Shown piece by piece: positions 1 to 13,301 of a DNA stretch of 49,213 bases (positions are counted from its first letter, which is position 1; each line of letters begins with the position of its first letter). Source of the DNA: Streptomyces bobili (GTDB taxonomy: Bacteria > Actinomycetota > Actinomycetes > Streptomycetales > Streptomycetaceae); NCBI RefSeq assembly GCF_002154575.1, contig NZ_MUBA01000012.1, forward strand, positions 1 through 49,213. Reading direction: 5' to 3'. The translations under genes and the position numbers were made by a program. Below the pieces are notes generated by a model that made no database searches, had not been told where the DNA came from, and saw nothing but the letters and a program-made list of their open reading frames with translations.

Positions 1-1270
1 CCTCCACCACGCATCCCCCGACCACCGCGCTGACCCCCCGCCCCGGCGTCGCCGCGAATCCGGTCGCCGGGGCGATCCGCAGCCCGCGGGCCCGTGCCGC
101 CCCCACGACCGCTCGGGCCAGTGGGTGTTCGCTGGGGTGCTCGGCGGCCGCGGCGAGGGCGAGGAGGGCGTCGGCGTCGAGGCCGGAGCCTGGCAGCGGG
201 CTCACGTCGGTGACCTCGGGGGCGCCCTCGGTCAGGGTGCCCGTCTTGTCGAGGGCGGCGGTGTCGATCTCACCGAGGCGTTCCATCGCGACGGCCGACT
301 TGACCAGGACACCGTGCCGGCCGGCGGTGGCGATCGCGGACAGGAGCGGCGGCATGGTGGCGAGGACCACCGCGCACGGGGACGCGACGATCATGAAGGT
401 CATCGCGCGGAGCAGGGCGTCCGTGAGGCTCTCGCCGAAGGCGAGCGGCACGGCGAAGACGGCGAGGGTGGCGGCCACGATCCCGACGGCGTAGCGCTGT
501 TCGATCTTCTCGATGAACAGCTGGGTCGGCGCCTTGGTGCGGGAGGCGTCCTCGACGAGCGTCACGATGCGGGCGATGACGGAGTCCGCGGGGTCGCGTC
601 CGACGCGGACACGGAGGGCGCCGGTGCCGTTGAGGGTGCCGGCGAAGACATCGTCACCCGGGCGCTTGACGACGGGGAGAGGCTCGCCGGTGATGGTCGC
701 CTGGTCGGCCTCGCTGACACCGTCGACGACACGGCCGTCGGCGCCGATACGTTCGCCCGGACGGACCAACAGCAGGTCACCCACCGCGAGTTCGGCGGCC
801 GGGACGGTCTCCTCGCCATGGTCGGTGAGACGCGTCGCGGTGTCGGGGGCGAGATCGAGGAGGCCGCGCACGGAGTCGGCGGTGCGCGCGGTGGCCAGCG
901 CCTCCAGGGCACCGGAGGTGGCGAAGATGACGATCAGCAGGGCGCCGTCGAGGACCTGACCGATGGCGGCCGCGCCGAGCGCGGCGACGATCATCAGCAG
1001 GTCGACGTCGAGGGTCTTCTCGCGCAGCGCCCGCAGGCCTTCGAGTGCCGGTTCCCAGCCGCCGGCCACATAGGCGACCGCATACAGGATTCCGTACATC
1101 GGCGACGGTGCGCCGGCGAGGTCGAACCCGAGGCCGGCCAGGAAGGCGACGGTGGCCACGAGGGCCCAACGGGCTTCCGGAAGGGCGAGGACGCGGGTGC
1201 GGCGACGAGGTGGCGGTGGGCCCGTGGCGGTGAACGGCGAGGCGAAAGTCGTGGACACCCGCCTCACCAT
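1..1270 (-). CDS. P1B-type heavy-metal ATPase (Ni/Co/Fe exporter type), C-terminus outside window
   Basis: This is a membrane ATPase that pumps transition-metal ions out of the cell; the gene runs off the left edge and about 423 residues are visible. The start is the ATG at 1270 (MVRRVSTTF). About 25 basic residues are followed directly by membrane segments, so there is no N-terminal CxxC metal-binding domain. The actuator loop carries ITGEP. The metal site in the membrane reads SPC at residues 297-299 rather than CPC, and the phosphorylation motif DKTGT starts at Asp341. SPC without an N-terminal metal domain is typical of the P1B-4 group (CoaT, CtpD and relatives; Co, Ni or Fe). The HEGxT motif expected in the following helix lies beyond the window. 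It is divergent from an NmtR-like sensor, as the Mycobacterium NmtA pump is in established work, and a palindrome sits just upstream. The family is certain; the metal is inferred. Confidence 0.9.
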   Translation of the reverse strand, partial: MVRRVSTTFASPFTATGPPPPRRRTRVLALPEARWALVATVAFLAGLGFDLAGAPSPMYGILYAVAYVAGGWEPALEGLRALREKTLDVDLLMIVAALGAAAIGQVLDGALLIVIFATSGALEALATARTADSVRGLLDLAPDTATRLTDHGEETVPAAELAVGDLLLVRPGERIGADGRVVDGVSEADQATITGEPLPVVKRPGDDVFAGTLNGTGALRVRVGRDPADSVIARIVTLVEDASRTKAPTQLFIEKIEQRYAVGIVAATLAVFAVPLAFGESLTDALLRAMTFMIVASPCAVVLATMPPLLSAIATAGRHGVLVKSAVAMERLGEIDTAALDKTGTLTEGAPEVTDVSPLPGSGLDADALLALAAAAEHPSEHPLARAVVGAARARGLRIAPATGFAATPGRGVSAVVGGCVVE

Positions 1271-1280
1271 ACAGGAACAC

Positions 1281-1296
1281 ATGAAGACTCGTTCAT
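1281..1296. promoter_or_regulatory. Candidate NmtR/ArsR operator
   Basis: ATGAA at 1281-1285 and TTCAT at 1292-1296 form a perfect 5-bp inverted repeat around six bases, and TTCATTCGTTCAA continues the A/T-rich tract. It lies 11 bases upstream of the ATPase start and about 30 bases upstream of the divergent regulator start. ArsR/SmtB proteins bind imperfect palindromes with ATGAA/TTCAT-like half-sites, so this is the natural place for repression of both genes. Confidence 0.6.
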
Positions 1297-1326
1297 TCGT
1301 TCAATTCCGCTGAGTAGGATGCCCCC

Positions 1327-1683
1327 ATGGGTCATGGAGCCGTCACCACCACAACCACCGACCGTGTGCGCCTGGACGCGGACAACGTGGCCAAGGTGGC
1401 CACCACCCTCCAGGCCCTTTCCACCCCCTCCCGGCTGCTGATCCTCGCCCGCCTGCGCGAAGGGCCGCTCCCCGCGACCGAGTTGGCCGCCGCGGTCGGC
1501 ATGGAGCAGTCCGCGTGCTCGCACCAGCTGCGGCTGCTGCGCAACCTGGGCCTCGTGGTCGGCGAGCGGCGCGGCCGTTCGGTCGTCTACGCACTGCACG
1601 ACCACCACGTCGCGGAACTCCTCGACCAGGCCGTCTACCACGTGGAACACCTGCGACTGGGCGTCAGCGACACCTCCGAGTAA
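1327..1683 (+). CDS. nmtR: NmtR-like ArsR-family Ni(II)/Co(II) sensor repressor
   Basis: This is a 118-residue winged-helix repressor that is expected to leave DNA when it binds nickel or cobalt. It closely resembles Mycobacterium tuberculosis NmtR as I remember it. The N-terminus is MGHG, giving the Gly2/His3 chelate. The recognition helix region reads GMEQSACSHQLRLLRNLGLV, the wing follows, and the C-terminal alpha-5 region supplies Asp92, His94, His105 and His108, matching the four alpha-5 ligands of NmtR. The start at 1327 keeps the ligand-bearing N-terminus; a weak AGGA-like sequence lies upstream. It is divergent from the P1B ATPase at 1-1270 and shares a 56-base intergenic region with the candidate operator. 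Confidence in family and metal class is high because both the N-terminal and C-terminal ligands are kept. Confidence 0.92.
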   Translation: MGHGAVTTTTTDRVRLDADNVAKVATTLQALSTPSRLLILARLREGPLPATELAAAVGMEQSACSHQLRLLRNLGLVVGERRGRSVVYALHDHHVAELLDQAVYHVEHLRLGVSDTSE

Positions 1684-1775
1684 CGGGTTGACCCATGACG
1701 GGGTGACCCATCACATTCACCGAGCACGGCCCGGCGGCGTCCCTCCCCCGTCGCGCGGCTCCGGCCGCCAGGTCG

Positions 1776-2327
1776 TCAGGTCGTCAGGGCCCGGATGACG
1801 AGCACGTCGATCGCCATCACCACGACCGACCACACCGGCTCGTACGGCAGGAAGAGGAACTGGGCGACGAGGCTGAGCGAGGCGAGGAGGATGCCGGGGA
1901 GACGGGCCCCGTCCGCGCCCCTGAGGAGGCCCACGCCGGTACCGGCGGCCAGGACGCCCAGGGTGAGGTGGATCCAGCCCCAGCCGGTGAGGCCCAGCCC
2001 GTAGACGTACGAGCCGACCCGGGCGTAGATGTCGTCCTGCGCGATCGCCGCGACGCCCTGGAGAAGGGCGAGGAAGCCGCTGCACAGCATCAGCGTGCCG
2101 GCGAAGGCGACACCGCCGGTGATCCTGGCGCCCGATCCGGCCGGCGGGCGCGGTCCGCCGGGCGGCACCGACCAGGCCGTCCCGATCTCCCCGTGCGCGC
2201 TGCCGTGGGAACGCGTATCCGCGGACCGTCCGTGCGGCAGCCGTTCGTGTCCGGCCCGCTCGGCGTCCGGGCCGCCGGCACCGCCCGTGCCGCCCGTGCC
2301 GCCCGAGGGGGCGCCGCAGTCCGCCAT
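1776..2327 (-). CDS. DUF7144 family membrane protein
   Basis: This 183-residue protein has a long, low-complexity Gly/Ala/Arg-rich N-terminal tail (about residues 1-65) followed by four predicted membrane helices. The helices begin with ITGGVAFAGTLMLCSGFLAL and include the segments around YVYGLGLTGWGWIHLTLGVL, LLASLSLVAQFLFLPYEPVW and VVMAIDVLVIRAL. The order and the short polar loops fit the actinobacterial DUF7144 family, whose function is unknown. A GGGAG motif six bases before the ATG at 2327 supports the start. It stands alone between the metal-resistance pair and lpdA, on the same strand as lpdA and about 110 bases downstream of it. Confidence 0.7.
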   Translation of the reverse strand: MADCGAPSGGTGGTGGAGGPDAERAGHERLPHGRSADTRSHGSAHGEIGTAWSVPPGGPRPPAGSGARITGGVAFAGTLMLCSGFLALLQGVAAIAQDDIYARVGSYVYGLGLTGWGWIHLTLGVLAAGTGVGLLRGADGARLPGILLASLSLVAQFLFLPYEPVWSVVVMAIDVLVIRALTT

Positions 2328-2399
2328 GGTGCTCTCCCTCGTCCGCCGGCGGGTCCCCGGATGTCAGGACATCCCGGCCGTACGGCGGGGGCGAGCGCG

Positions 2400-2427
2400 G
2401 CGGGGCCGTCCGGGTGAACGGTCCCGC
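2400..2427 (-). terminator. Hairpin downstream of lpdA
   Basis: Arms 2400-2409 and 2418-2427 pair over ten positions with one G-U type mismatch around an 8-base loop. It begins about 10 bases beyond the lpdA stop codon and is a plausible terminator for that transcript; there is no U tract. Confidence 0.4.
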
Positions 2428-2437
2428 CACCGGCCGC

Positions 2438-3850
2438 TCACATGTTGATCATGTGTCCGGCCAGGCCGTGCACGGCTTCCTTGACGGCCTCGCTCAGGGT
2501 CGGGTGGGCGTGGACGTTGCGGGCGACCTCGTGGACGGTGAGGTCCCACTGCTGGGCCAGGGTCAGCTCGGGCAGCAGCTCGGTGACGTCGGGCCCGATG
2601 AGGTGGCCGCCGAGCAGTTCCCCGTACTTGGCGTCGCTGATCAGCTTCACGAAACCGGTGGTGTCGCCGAGACCGTGCGACTTGCCGTTGGCGGTGAAGG
2701 GGAACTTGGCGACCTTGACGTCATGACCGAGGTCGCGGGCCTGGGCCTCGGTGTAGCCGAAGCTGGCGATCTGGGGCTGGCAGAAGGTGGCACGCGGAAT
2801 CATCGCGTAGTCGAGTTCCATGGTTTCCGCGCCGGCGAGGGTTTCGGCGGCGATGATGCCCATCGCCTCGGCGGCGTGCGCGAGCATCAGCTTGGCGGTG
2901 ACGTCGCCGATGGCGTAGATGTGCGGGACGGAGGTGCGGCAGTGGCCGTCCACGTCGACGGCGCCGCGCTCGGTGACCGTCACGCCGGTGTTCTCCAGGC
3001 CGTAACCGGTGACGTTCGGCGCGAAGCCGATGGCCTGGAGGACCTTGTCTGCCTCCAGGACCTGCTGGGAGCCGTCCTTGCCGGTGACGGTGACCCGGAC
3101 CTGCGGGCCGGACTCGTCGATCGTCTCGACGCGGGTCGAGGTGAGCACGTCGATGCCCAGCCGGCGGTACTGCTTGGCCAGTTCGGCGGAGACCTCGGCG
3201 TCCTCCAGCGGTGCCATCCGGTCCAGGAACTCGACGATCGTGACCTTCACGCCGTAGTTGTGCAGGACGTAGGCGAACTCGATGCCGATCGCGCCGGCCC
3301 CCGCGATGATGATCGACCGCGGCAGGTCCTCGGCGAGGATCTGCTCCTCGTACGTCACCACGCGTGCGCTGCGCTTGGTGCCCGGCAGCAGCCTGGGCGT
3401 GGCGCCGGTGGCGATGATGCAGTGCTCGAACCCGATGGTGCGGGTCTCCCCGTCGTAACCGGTCACCTGAAGGTTGTGCGCGTCGAGGAACGTGCCGCGG
3501 CCGTCGAACTCGGTGATCTTGTTCTTCTTCATCAGGAAGTGGACGCCCTTGACGCGGCCGTCGGCGACCTTGCGGCTGCGGCGGTAGGCCTCGCCGTAGT
3601 CGAAGGAGACCTCGCCGTCGACCTTGATCCCGAACGTCTTCGCCTCACGGGTGAAGATGTGCGCGAGTTCGGCGTTGCGCAGCAGGGCCTTGGTCGGGAT
3701 GCAGCCGACGTTCAGACAGACGCCGCCCCAGTACTTCTCCTCCACGACGGCGACGCGTTTTCCCAGCTGGGCGGCGCGCACGGCGGCGACGTAGCCGCCG
3801 GGCCCGGCGCCGAGTACGACGACATCGAAGCGCTCGTCCTGCTCCACCAT
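2438..3850 (-). CDS. lpdA: Dihydrolipoyl dehydrogenase (E3)
   Basis: This 470-residue FAD enzyme reoxidises dihydrolipoamide in the pyruvate, 2-oxoglutarate and branched-chain dehydrogenase complexes and passes electrons to NAD+. An N-terminal FAD site ([13 protein letters not shown]) leads into the redox-active disulfide in [13 protein letters not shown] (Cys45, Cys50). A second dinucleotide fold follows ([14 protein letters not shown]), then the FAD motif [16 protein letters not shown]. The C-terminal dimerisation domain ends with the catalytic pair in HPTLSE (His449, Glu454). Length and residues are fully standard. A GAGGAA sequence sits upstream of the ATG at 3850. No E1 or E2 gene is nearby, which is usual for the shared E3 of Streptomyces. 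Confidence 0.96.
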   Translation of the reverse strand: MVEQDERFDVVVLGAGPGGYVAAVRAAQLGKRVAVVEEKYWGGVCLNVGCIPTKALLRNAELAHIFTREAKTFGIKVDGEVSFDYGEAYRRSRKVADGRVKGVHFLMKKNKITEFDGRGTFLDAHNLQVTGYDGETRTIGFEHCIIATGATPRLLPGTKRSARVVTYEEQILAEDLPRSIIIAGAGAIGIEFAYVLHNYGVKVTIVEFLDRMAPLEDAEVSAELAKQYRRLGIDVLTSTRVETIDESGPQVRVTVTGKDGSQQVLEADKVLQAIGFAPNVTGYGLENTGVTVTERGAVDVDGHCRTSVPHIYAIGDVTAKLMLAHAAEAMGIIAAETLAGAETMELDYAMIPRATFCQPQIASFGYTEAQARDLGHDVKVAKFPFTANGKSHGLGDTTGFVKLISDAKYGELLGGHLIGPDVTELLPELTLAQQWDLTVHEVARNVHAHPTLSEAVKEAVHGLAGHMINM

Positions 3851-3960
3851 GGGACGTTCCTCTTCCTCGGTTGGCGTTACCCGTTCCGTGGTGGATTGTT
3901 CCGCTCCACCGCGCCCACCGCCACAGAGATCATCACGGTGTGTCCGAGATCGCCCTGGGA

Positions 3961-3994
3961 AGGGGCCCGCCGGCGGCTGCTCCGGCGGACCCCT
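3961..3994 (-). terminator. Terminator hairpin after the beta-galactosidase gene
   Basis: Arms 3961-3973 and 3982-3994 pair over 13 positions with one mismatch around an 8-base loop, ten bases beyond the beta-galactosidase stop. It separates that transcript from lpdA. Confidence 0.6.
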
Positions 3995-4004
3995 CCCGAT
4001 ACGG

Positions 4005-8069
<4,065 letters not shown>

Positions 8070-11000
8070 TCAGTAGACATCCCGCACATACCGTTTGTCG
8101 GCGGACAGTTGCTTGACGTAGGCCGCCGCTTCGGTCTCCCCCAGGCCGCCGTGCACGACGGCGATGTCACGCAGGGCCCGGTCGACGTCCCTGGCCATAC
8201 GGGAGGCGTCCCCGCAGACGTAGAAGTGGGCCCCGTCCCGCAGCCAGGACCACAGCTGCGAGCCGTGCTCGCGCATCCTGTCCTGCACATAGATCTTGGC
8301 ACGCTGGTCACGGGAGAAGGCGGTGTCCAGACGTTCCAGGGTGCCGTCGGCGAGCAGGGCGGTCAGCTCCTCCTCGTAGGAGAAATCGGTTGCCCGCCGT
8401 TGCTCGCCGAAGAACAGCCAGTTCGGGGCCCGGTGGCCGCGCGCCCGGCGCTCCTCCAGGAAACCGACAAAGGGCGCCACCCCGGTGCCGGGGCCCACCA
8501 TCACCATCGGGGTCGCCGGATCGGCGGGCGGCCGGAAGTGCGGTGAGCGCTGTACGTGCACCGCAACCCCGGTGCCCGGCTCCGCATCGGCGAGGAACGG
8601 CGAACAGACACCCTGCCGGGGGCGGCCGGCCAGGTTCTCGTAACGCACCACGGAAACGGTGAGCGAGACGAGGTGCGGGTCGGTGAGCGGGCTCGACGAT
8701 ATGGAGTACAGACGCGGCTGGAGCCGGCCCAGCACCTCGGCCCACTCCTGCGCACCGGCCCGCACCCCGAACTCGGCGGCCACGTCCACGGCCTGTCGCC
8801 CCCAGGACCACTTCGCCAGCTCGCCCTTGTTGTCCGGGCGCAGCAGCTTGCGCAGTTCACGCGGGTCGCGGATGCGGTCGGCGGTGAAACGCAGCAGGGC
8901 GGAGGTGATCCGGGTGATGTCGAGGTGGCGCAGCAGCGCGTCGTCGAGGGCGAGTTCACCGACACCGTTCAGCCGTACCCGCGCCCCGGCGTCGAGACCG
9001 GTCACCGCAAGCCATTCCGCCACCAGTTCGGGCGAGTTGAGGGGACGGACACCGAGGGCGTCGCCGGCCTCGTAGACGAAGGGGGTCTCGCTGTCGCGGG
9101 TGTCGAAGGTGAAACGGCGTACCTCCTTGCCGGAACCGGGCAGACTCAGCAACCGGTTGCCGACCAGGCGGGCGGTCACGGTGGCGGAGCGCCCGGACCG
9201 CCGCGCGCCCGCGCCCGCGTCGGCGGGCTGCGAAAGCGTGGCCGGTGCGGCGGGCAGGACGGGGGAGAGCTGCACGGCCGCCGCCACGGGCCGTACCGGC
9301 TCCCCGGCTCCCGCCGCTCCCCCGCCGTCCTCGGGCTCCGTCTCCTTGAGCGCGATGAGCACCTGGTCCAGCCAGGCGTCCGCCTGCGGCTCGTAGTCCG
9401 GCTCGCAGTCCGTGCGGGGGGCCAGCCGTACGGCGCCCAGCTCGTCCATGCGGTGGTCGAGCCGGCGTCCGTGTCCGCAGAAGTCGTCGTAGGAGGAGTC
9501 GCCGAGGGCGAGGACGGCGTAGCGCCGGCCGGTCAGGCGCCCGGCGTCGAGGCCGGCCAGGCCGTCCCAGAAGCCGGCGCCGTTGTCCGGGGCGTCGCCG
9601 TCGCCGAAGGTGCTGGTGATCAGGAGGAGATCGGCGTCGGAGGGCAGCGCGGCGGGGTCGGCCTCGTCCATGGCGACGACGGAGGCGGTGTGGCCGCCCG
9701 CGGCGATCCGGTCGGCGGTGGCGGCGGCGACCTCCTCGGCGTTGCCGGTCTGCGAGGCCCACAGGATCACCACCCGGCGTCGCTCGGGCCTCACCGACGC
9801 GCTGCCCGTGCGGGTGTCGGTACGGGTGCCGGTGCCCGCCGCGGTACGGGAGTACATCCCCGCGAGGGTGCCGTTGACCCAGAAGGCGTGGTCGGGGCTG
9901 AAGGGCGCGTCCGGCGGCAGGACCGGCACGCCGGGGGCGCCGGCCGGTATCCCGGCGAGGAACCCGACCAGATACCGCCGTTCCGGCTCGGTGAGGACGG
10001 GTGGCGGGGCCGGTTCCAGACCGAACACGGCGGCGGCAGCGGCGGCGGGGCCGGAGACGGAGAGGGCGGACGCCGCCGTGGCGGAGCGGACCGCGGTCGG
10101 TTCCACGGCCGGCGTCCGCGCCGGGGAGGCGCCGGGCAGCTGCACGCTCACCGGCGTCGACACCCGGCTCAGCGACACCGCGCACACCTTCAGCTCCGGC
10201 TGGAAGGACAGCGGGTCGACGGCGTCGCTGGTCACGGCGTTGACGCTGAGGTACTCGCCGAACAGGTCGTTCCAGTGGAAGGGCGCGAAGCAGGAGCCGG
10301 GCAGGACCCGGTCGGTGACGACGGCGGGCAGCACGGCCCGGCCGCGCCGCGAGGCGACCTCGACCGAGTCGCCGTCGGCGATGCCGAGCCCGGCCGCGTC
10401 CTCGGGGTGCACCTCGACGAAGGGGCCCGGATCGAGCTTGTTGAGCTTGGCCACCTTCGCCGTCTTGGTCAGCGTGTGCCACTGGTGCTGGAGGCGGCCG
10501 GTGTTGAGGACGAACGGGTAGTCGTCGTCGGGCATCTCGGCGGACGGGACATGGGGGCGGGCGTGGAAGACGGCACGGCCGCTCGGGGTGGGGAAGGTGA
10601 GCGAGCCGTCCTCGTCGACGTACCGGACGGGGTTGCGGTCGGGGCCGTCGGCGGTGGCGGCCGGCCACTGCACGGGGGTGGCGCGCAGCCGCTCGTACGT
10701 CACTCCGCGCAGGTCGTAGCCGGTCTGCGGGTTGTGGAAGCGCTTGATCTCCTCGAAGATCTGCTCGGCGCTGTCGTAGGAGAAACCGTTCTCGTAACCC
10801 ATGGCGCGGGCGACGGCCGCGATCAGCCGCCAGTCGGCCGTGGCCTCGCCGGGCGGGTCGGCGGCGGGCCGGGCGAGGGTGAGGTTGCGTTCGCTGTTGA
10901 CCAGGACGCCCTCGGACTCGGTCCACAGCGCGGCGGGCAGGACGACGTCGGCGTAGGCGTTCGTCTCGGTTTCGGAGAAGATGTCCTGCGCGACGACGAA

Positions 11001-12311
11001 CTCTGCGGCCTCCAGGCCCTCGATGACCGTGCGGCGGTTGGCGACGGAGGCGACGGGGTTGGTGCAGATGATCCAGCAGGCCTTGATGTCGCCGTCGGCC
11101 ATCTTCCGGAACATCTCGACGGTGCCCTTGCCGACGCCGTCGGCGCGGATCGTGCCGGGCTCCAGCCCCCACACTTTCTCGACGAACGCCCGGTCGGCGT
11201 CGACCAGCACGGACCGCTGTCCGGGCAGGCCGGGCCCCATGTAGCCCATCTCCCGGCCGCCCATGGCGTTGGGCTGGCCGGTGAGGGAGAAGGGGCCGCT
11301 GCCGGGGCGGCAGATCTTGCCGGTGGCGAGGTGGAGGTTGACCAGCGCGTTGGTGTTCCAGGTGCCGTGCGTGGACTGGTTGAGGCCCATCGTCCAGCAG
11401 CTGGTCCACTCCCCCGCCTCGCCGATCAGCCGGGCCGCCTCGCGCAGGTCGGCCTCGGGGATGCCGGTGATGTCGCAGACGGTTGCCGGCGGGTAGTCGG
11501 CGAGGAACTCCGGCATCGCCTCCCAGCCCTCGGTGTACGCGGCCACGAAGGCGGGGTCGGTGTGTCCGTTCTCGTGCAGGAGGTGGAGGAGACCGTTGAG
11601 CAGGGCGAGGTCGGTGCCCGGCCTGACCTGGAGGAACAGGTCGGCCTTGGCGGCGGTGGCGGTGCGGCGCGGGTCGACGACGATCAGCCTGGCGCCCGCC
11701 TTCACCCGGTCCATCATCCGCAGGAAGAGGATGGGGTGGCAGTCGGCCATGTTGGAACCGATGACGAGGAAGACGTCCGCCCTGTCGAGGTCCTCGTACG
11801 AGCCCGGCGGACCGTCCGCGCCCAGAGACAGCTTGTAACCGGTTCCCGCGCTTGCCATGCACAGCCGTGAGTTGGACTCGATCTGGTTGCTGCGCAGGTA
11901 GCCCTTGACGAGTTTGTTCGCGAGGTACTGCGCTTCCAGGCTCATCTGGCCGGACACGTAGAGGGCGACCGCGTCGGGGCCGTGCTCGTCGACGATTGCC
12001 CGCAGCCGGCGGGCGGTCTCGGCGACCGCCTCGTCGACGGGTGCCGGCCGGGGTTCCTCGCCGCGGTCGCGGCGGACCAGGGCGGTGGTGAGCCGGCCCG
12101 GTGCGGCGAGCAGGTCGGCGGTGGTGGCGCCCTTGGTGCACAGCCTGCCGAGGTTCGCCGGGTGCTCCTTGTCGCCGGACGCCTTCAGGACCGTGCGGCG
12201 TCCGTCCGGGCCGCGGCCGATGTCGAGGACGAGGCCGCAGCCGACACCGCAGTACGAGCAGACCGTACGCACCTTCGTCGTGCTGTCGGTCCGCGGGTCC
12301 GGCAGGGCCAC
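8070..12311 (-). CDS. Assimilatory nitrate reductase fused to CysJ-like NADPH flavoprotein
   Basis: This 1413-residue fusion should reduce nitrate to nitrite in the cytoplasm, with its own NADPH-to-molybdenum electron path. The N-terminal NasA/NarB-type part has the [4Fe-4S] ligands in CSYCGVGC plus RLCTKG, then molybdopterin guanine dinucleotide domains ending with [19 protein letters not shown]. An Ala/Pro-rich linker follows. Next are a flavodoxin domain ([28 protein letters not shown]), an FAD domain (RLYSISSS) and a ferredoxin-NADP reductase-like end ([28 protein letters not shown]). Actinobacterial relatives are usually labelled bifunctional nitrate reductase/sulfite reductase flavoprotein. 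The ATG at 12386 would add 25 residues, but the GTG at 12311 has a strong GGAAGGGGG ribosome site and starts just before the cluster motif. No nirBD, transporter or cofactor gene lies within the window. Confidence 0.9.
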   Translation of the reverse strand: MALPDPRTDSTTKVRTVCSYCGVGCGLVLDIGRGPDGRRTVLKASGDKEHPANLGRLCTKGATTADLLAAPGRLTTALVRRDRGEEPRPAPVDEAVAETARRLRAIVDEHGPDAVALYVSGQMSLEAQYLANKLVKGYLRSNQIESNSRLCMASAGTGYKLSLGADGPPGSYEDLDRADVFLVIGSNMADCHPILFLRMMDRVKAGARLIVVDPRRTATAAKADLFLQVRPGTDLALLNGLLHLLHENGHTDPAFVAAYTEGWEAMPEFLADYPPATVCDITGIPEADLREAARLIGEAGEWTSCWTMGLNQSTHGTWNTNALVNLHLATGKICRPGSGPFSLTGQPNAMGGREMGYMGPGLPGQRSVLVDADRAFVEKVWGLEPGTIRADGVGKGTVEMFRKMADGDIKACWIICTNPVASVANRRTVIEGLEAAEFVVAQDIFSETETNAYADVVLPAALWTESEGVLVNSERNLTLARPAADPPGEATADWRLIAAVARAMGYENGFSYDSAEQIFEEIKRFHNPQTGYDLRGVTYERLRATPVQWPAATADGPDRNPVRYVDEDGSLTFPTPSGRAVFHARPHVPSAEMPDDDYPFVLNTGRLQHQWHTLTKTAKVAKLNKLDPGPFVEVHPEDAAGLGIADGDSVEVASRRGRAVLPAVVTDRVLPGSCFAPFHWNDLFGEYLSVNAVTSDAVDPLSFQPELKVCAVSLSRVSTPVSVQLPGASPARTPAVEPTAVRSATAASALSVSGPAAAAAAVFGLEPAPPPVLTEPERRYLVGFLAGIPAGAPGVPVLPPDAPFSPDHAFWVNGTLAGMYSRTAAGTGTRTDTRTGSASVRPERRRVVILWASQTGNAEEVAAATADRIAAGGHTASVVAMDEADPAALPSDADLLLITSTFGDGDAPDNGAGFWDGLAGLDAGRLTGRRYAVLALGDSSYDDFCGHGRRLDHRMDELGAVRLAPRTDCEPDYEPQADAWLDQVLIALKETEPEDGGGAAGAGEPVRPVAAAVQLSPVLPAAPATLSQPADAGAGARRSGRSATVTARLVGNRLLSLPGSGKEVRRFTFDTRDSETPFVYEAGDALGVRPLNSPELVAEWLAVTGLDAGARVRLNGVGELALDDALLRHLDITRITSALLRFTADRIRDPRELRKLLRPDNKGELAKWSWGRQAVDVAAEFGVRAGAQEWAEVLGRLQPRLYSISSSPLTDPHLVSLTVSVVRYENLAGRPRQGVCSPFLADAEPGTGVAVHVQRSPHFRPPADPATPMVMVGPGTGVAPFVGFLEERRARGHRAPNWLFFGEQRRATDFSYEEELTALLADGTLERLDTAFSRDQRAKIYVQDRMREHGSQLWSWLRDGAHFYVCGDASRMARDVDRALRDIAVVHGGLGETEAAAYVKQLSADKRYVRDVY

Positions 12312-12684
12312 GGGCGCCCCCTTCCTTCTGACGATCGGCCTGGTGAGAGCCACTGCGAGCCTTCTGCGACGGTACGAACCGTGCATTACACAGGTGTCTC
12401 CCGGACCGGCCGCCGGGAGTTAATCCCGGCGCACAGCGGTCGCAGGGCGCATGTGAGCGGGTGGCCGTACGGCGGCCTGCACGGGCCTCCTCGCCGGGTG
12501 CGCCGGACTCGGTCCGCGCGAGCCCGGCACGCGCTCGGGGCGCCGTACCGAGTCACCGCAAGGGTACGCACCACGGCCGGTGGCGAGCCCGCGGCGCGGA
12601 CGATCATGGTCCGCACGTGGATCAGGTACGCGGAGCGGGGCGACACCGGCCGCGGGAGGCGAGGCCCCGGGGAGCGGCCTCCCG
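12312..12684. other. Intergenic region upstream of the nitrate reductase
   Basis: This 373-base stretch holds no convincing gene. It contains the 12412-12430 palindrome listed separately and a 6-bp inverted repeat, CGTACC at 12544-12549 and GGTACG at 12563-12568. The pair GTCAC-N6-GGTAC at 12552-12567 has the geometry of GlnR half-sites but only a partial match to the consensus. Confidence 0.5.
12412..12430. promoter_or_regulatory. Perfect palindrome upstream of the nitrate reductase gene
   Basis: GCCGGGA (12412-12418) and TCCCGGC (12424-12430) form a perfect 7-bp inverted repeat around GTTAA, about 100 bases upstream of the GTG start at 12311. It could be an operator in the promoter or an mRNA hairpin in the leader. 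It is placed upstream of the gene rather than after it, so a terminator for the macro-domain gene is also possible. Confidence 0.4.
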
Positions 12685-13194
12685 TCAGACCGGGCGTGCG
12701 GCGAACGCCGTGTACGCCTGCTCGTCGAAGAGGACGAACCTGATCTCCTCGACGGCCGTCGGCGTCGCCCGTACGGTCTCCACGGCGATCCGTGCGGCGT
12801 CGTCCATGGGCCAGCCGTAGATGCCGGCGGACACGGCGGGGAAGGCGACCGTGCGGGCCCCCAGCTCGTCGGCGACCCGCAGCGACTCGCGGTAGCAGGA
12901 GGCCAGCAGCTCCGAGCGGTCCTCCTCGGCGCTGTGGCGGGGGCCTACGGTGTGGATCACCCAGCGGGCGGGAAGCCGGCCGGCGGTGGTGGCGACCGCC
13001 TGGCCGGTGCGCAGGCCCTTGCCGTAGTGGGAGGCGCGCAGCTTTCGGCAGTCGTCGAGGATGGCAGGTCCGCCGCGTCGGTGGATGGCGCCGTCGACCC
13101 CGCCGCCACCCAGCAATGAGGAGTTCGCGGCGTTGACGACGGCGTCCACGGCCTGCGCGGTGATGTCGCCCCGCACGAAGGTGATGGCGGTCAT
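12685..13194 (-). CDS. Macro-domain protein (ADP-ribose / O-acetyl-ADP-ribose deacetylase type)
   Basis: This single macro domain of 169 residues is of the YmdB/MacroD type, which binds ADP-ribose and removes acetyl or ADP-ribosyl groups. The sequence shows the N-terminal GDIT, then VDAVVNAANSSLLGGGGVDG with the conserved Asn and Gly loop, AIHRRGGPAI, and the second loop FPAVSAGIYGWP. These are the hallmark ligand-binding segments and the length is normal. The ATG at 13194 has GAGAGAGG upstream and begins directly at the domain. The phytoene-desaturase-like gene lies about 107 bases upstream on the same strand, so the two may share a transcript. Biological substrate is unknown. Confidence 0.92.
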   Translation of the reverse strand: MTAITFVRGDITAQAVDAVVNAANSSLLGGGGVDGAIHRRGGPAILDDCRKLRASHYGKGLRTGQAVATTAGRLPARWVIHTVGPRHSAEEDRSELLASCYRESLRVADELGARTVAFPAVSAGIYGWPMDDAARIAVETVRATPTAVEEIRFVLFDEQAYTAFAARPV

Positions 13195-13246
13195 GACGGT
13201 TGCCTCTCTCGGCGAACCAGGGTTTGCGGCGCTGCGGCCCCGCGGC

Positions 13247-13292
13247 CCTGTGCCCGCGTTCCTGTGTGCCCGTGTGCCTGTGTTCCCTTGTG
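13247..13292. repeat. Short degenerate tandem repeat between genes
   Basis: Two 16-base units beginning CCTGTGT (13261-13276 and 13277-13292) follow a related 14-base unit at 13247-13260, each containing TGTGCCC-like sequence. It lies between the macro-domain and flavoprotein genes and is not coding on the minus strand. Confidence 0.4.
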
Positions 13293-13301
13293 ACGCCGCC
13301 G

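Noticed and set aside
125-1441. Long plus-strand open frame opposite the P-type ATPase
   Set aside because: Its translation is Gly/Glu/Arg-rich without motifs; the minus strand encodes clear ATPase motifs over the same bases. Long antisense frames are normal at this GC content.
8556-11870. An 1104-residue plus-strand open frame opposite the nitrate reductase
   Set aside because: It is a low-complexity Gly/Val/Arg-rich mirror of a well-conserved multidomain gene and shows no family features.
12552-12567. GlnR box upstream of the nitrate reductase
   Set aside because: GTCAC-N6-GGTAC has suitable spacing, but the second half matches GAAAC at only three of five positions, so it is mentioned rather than called.
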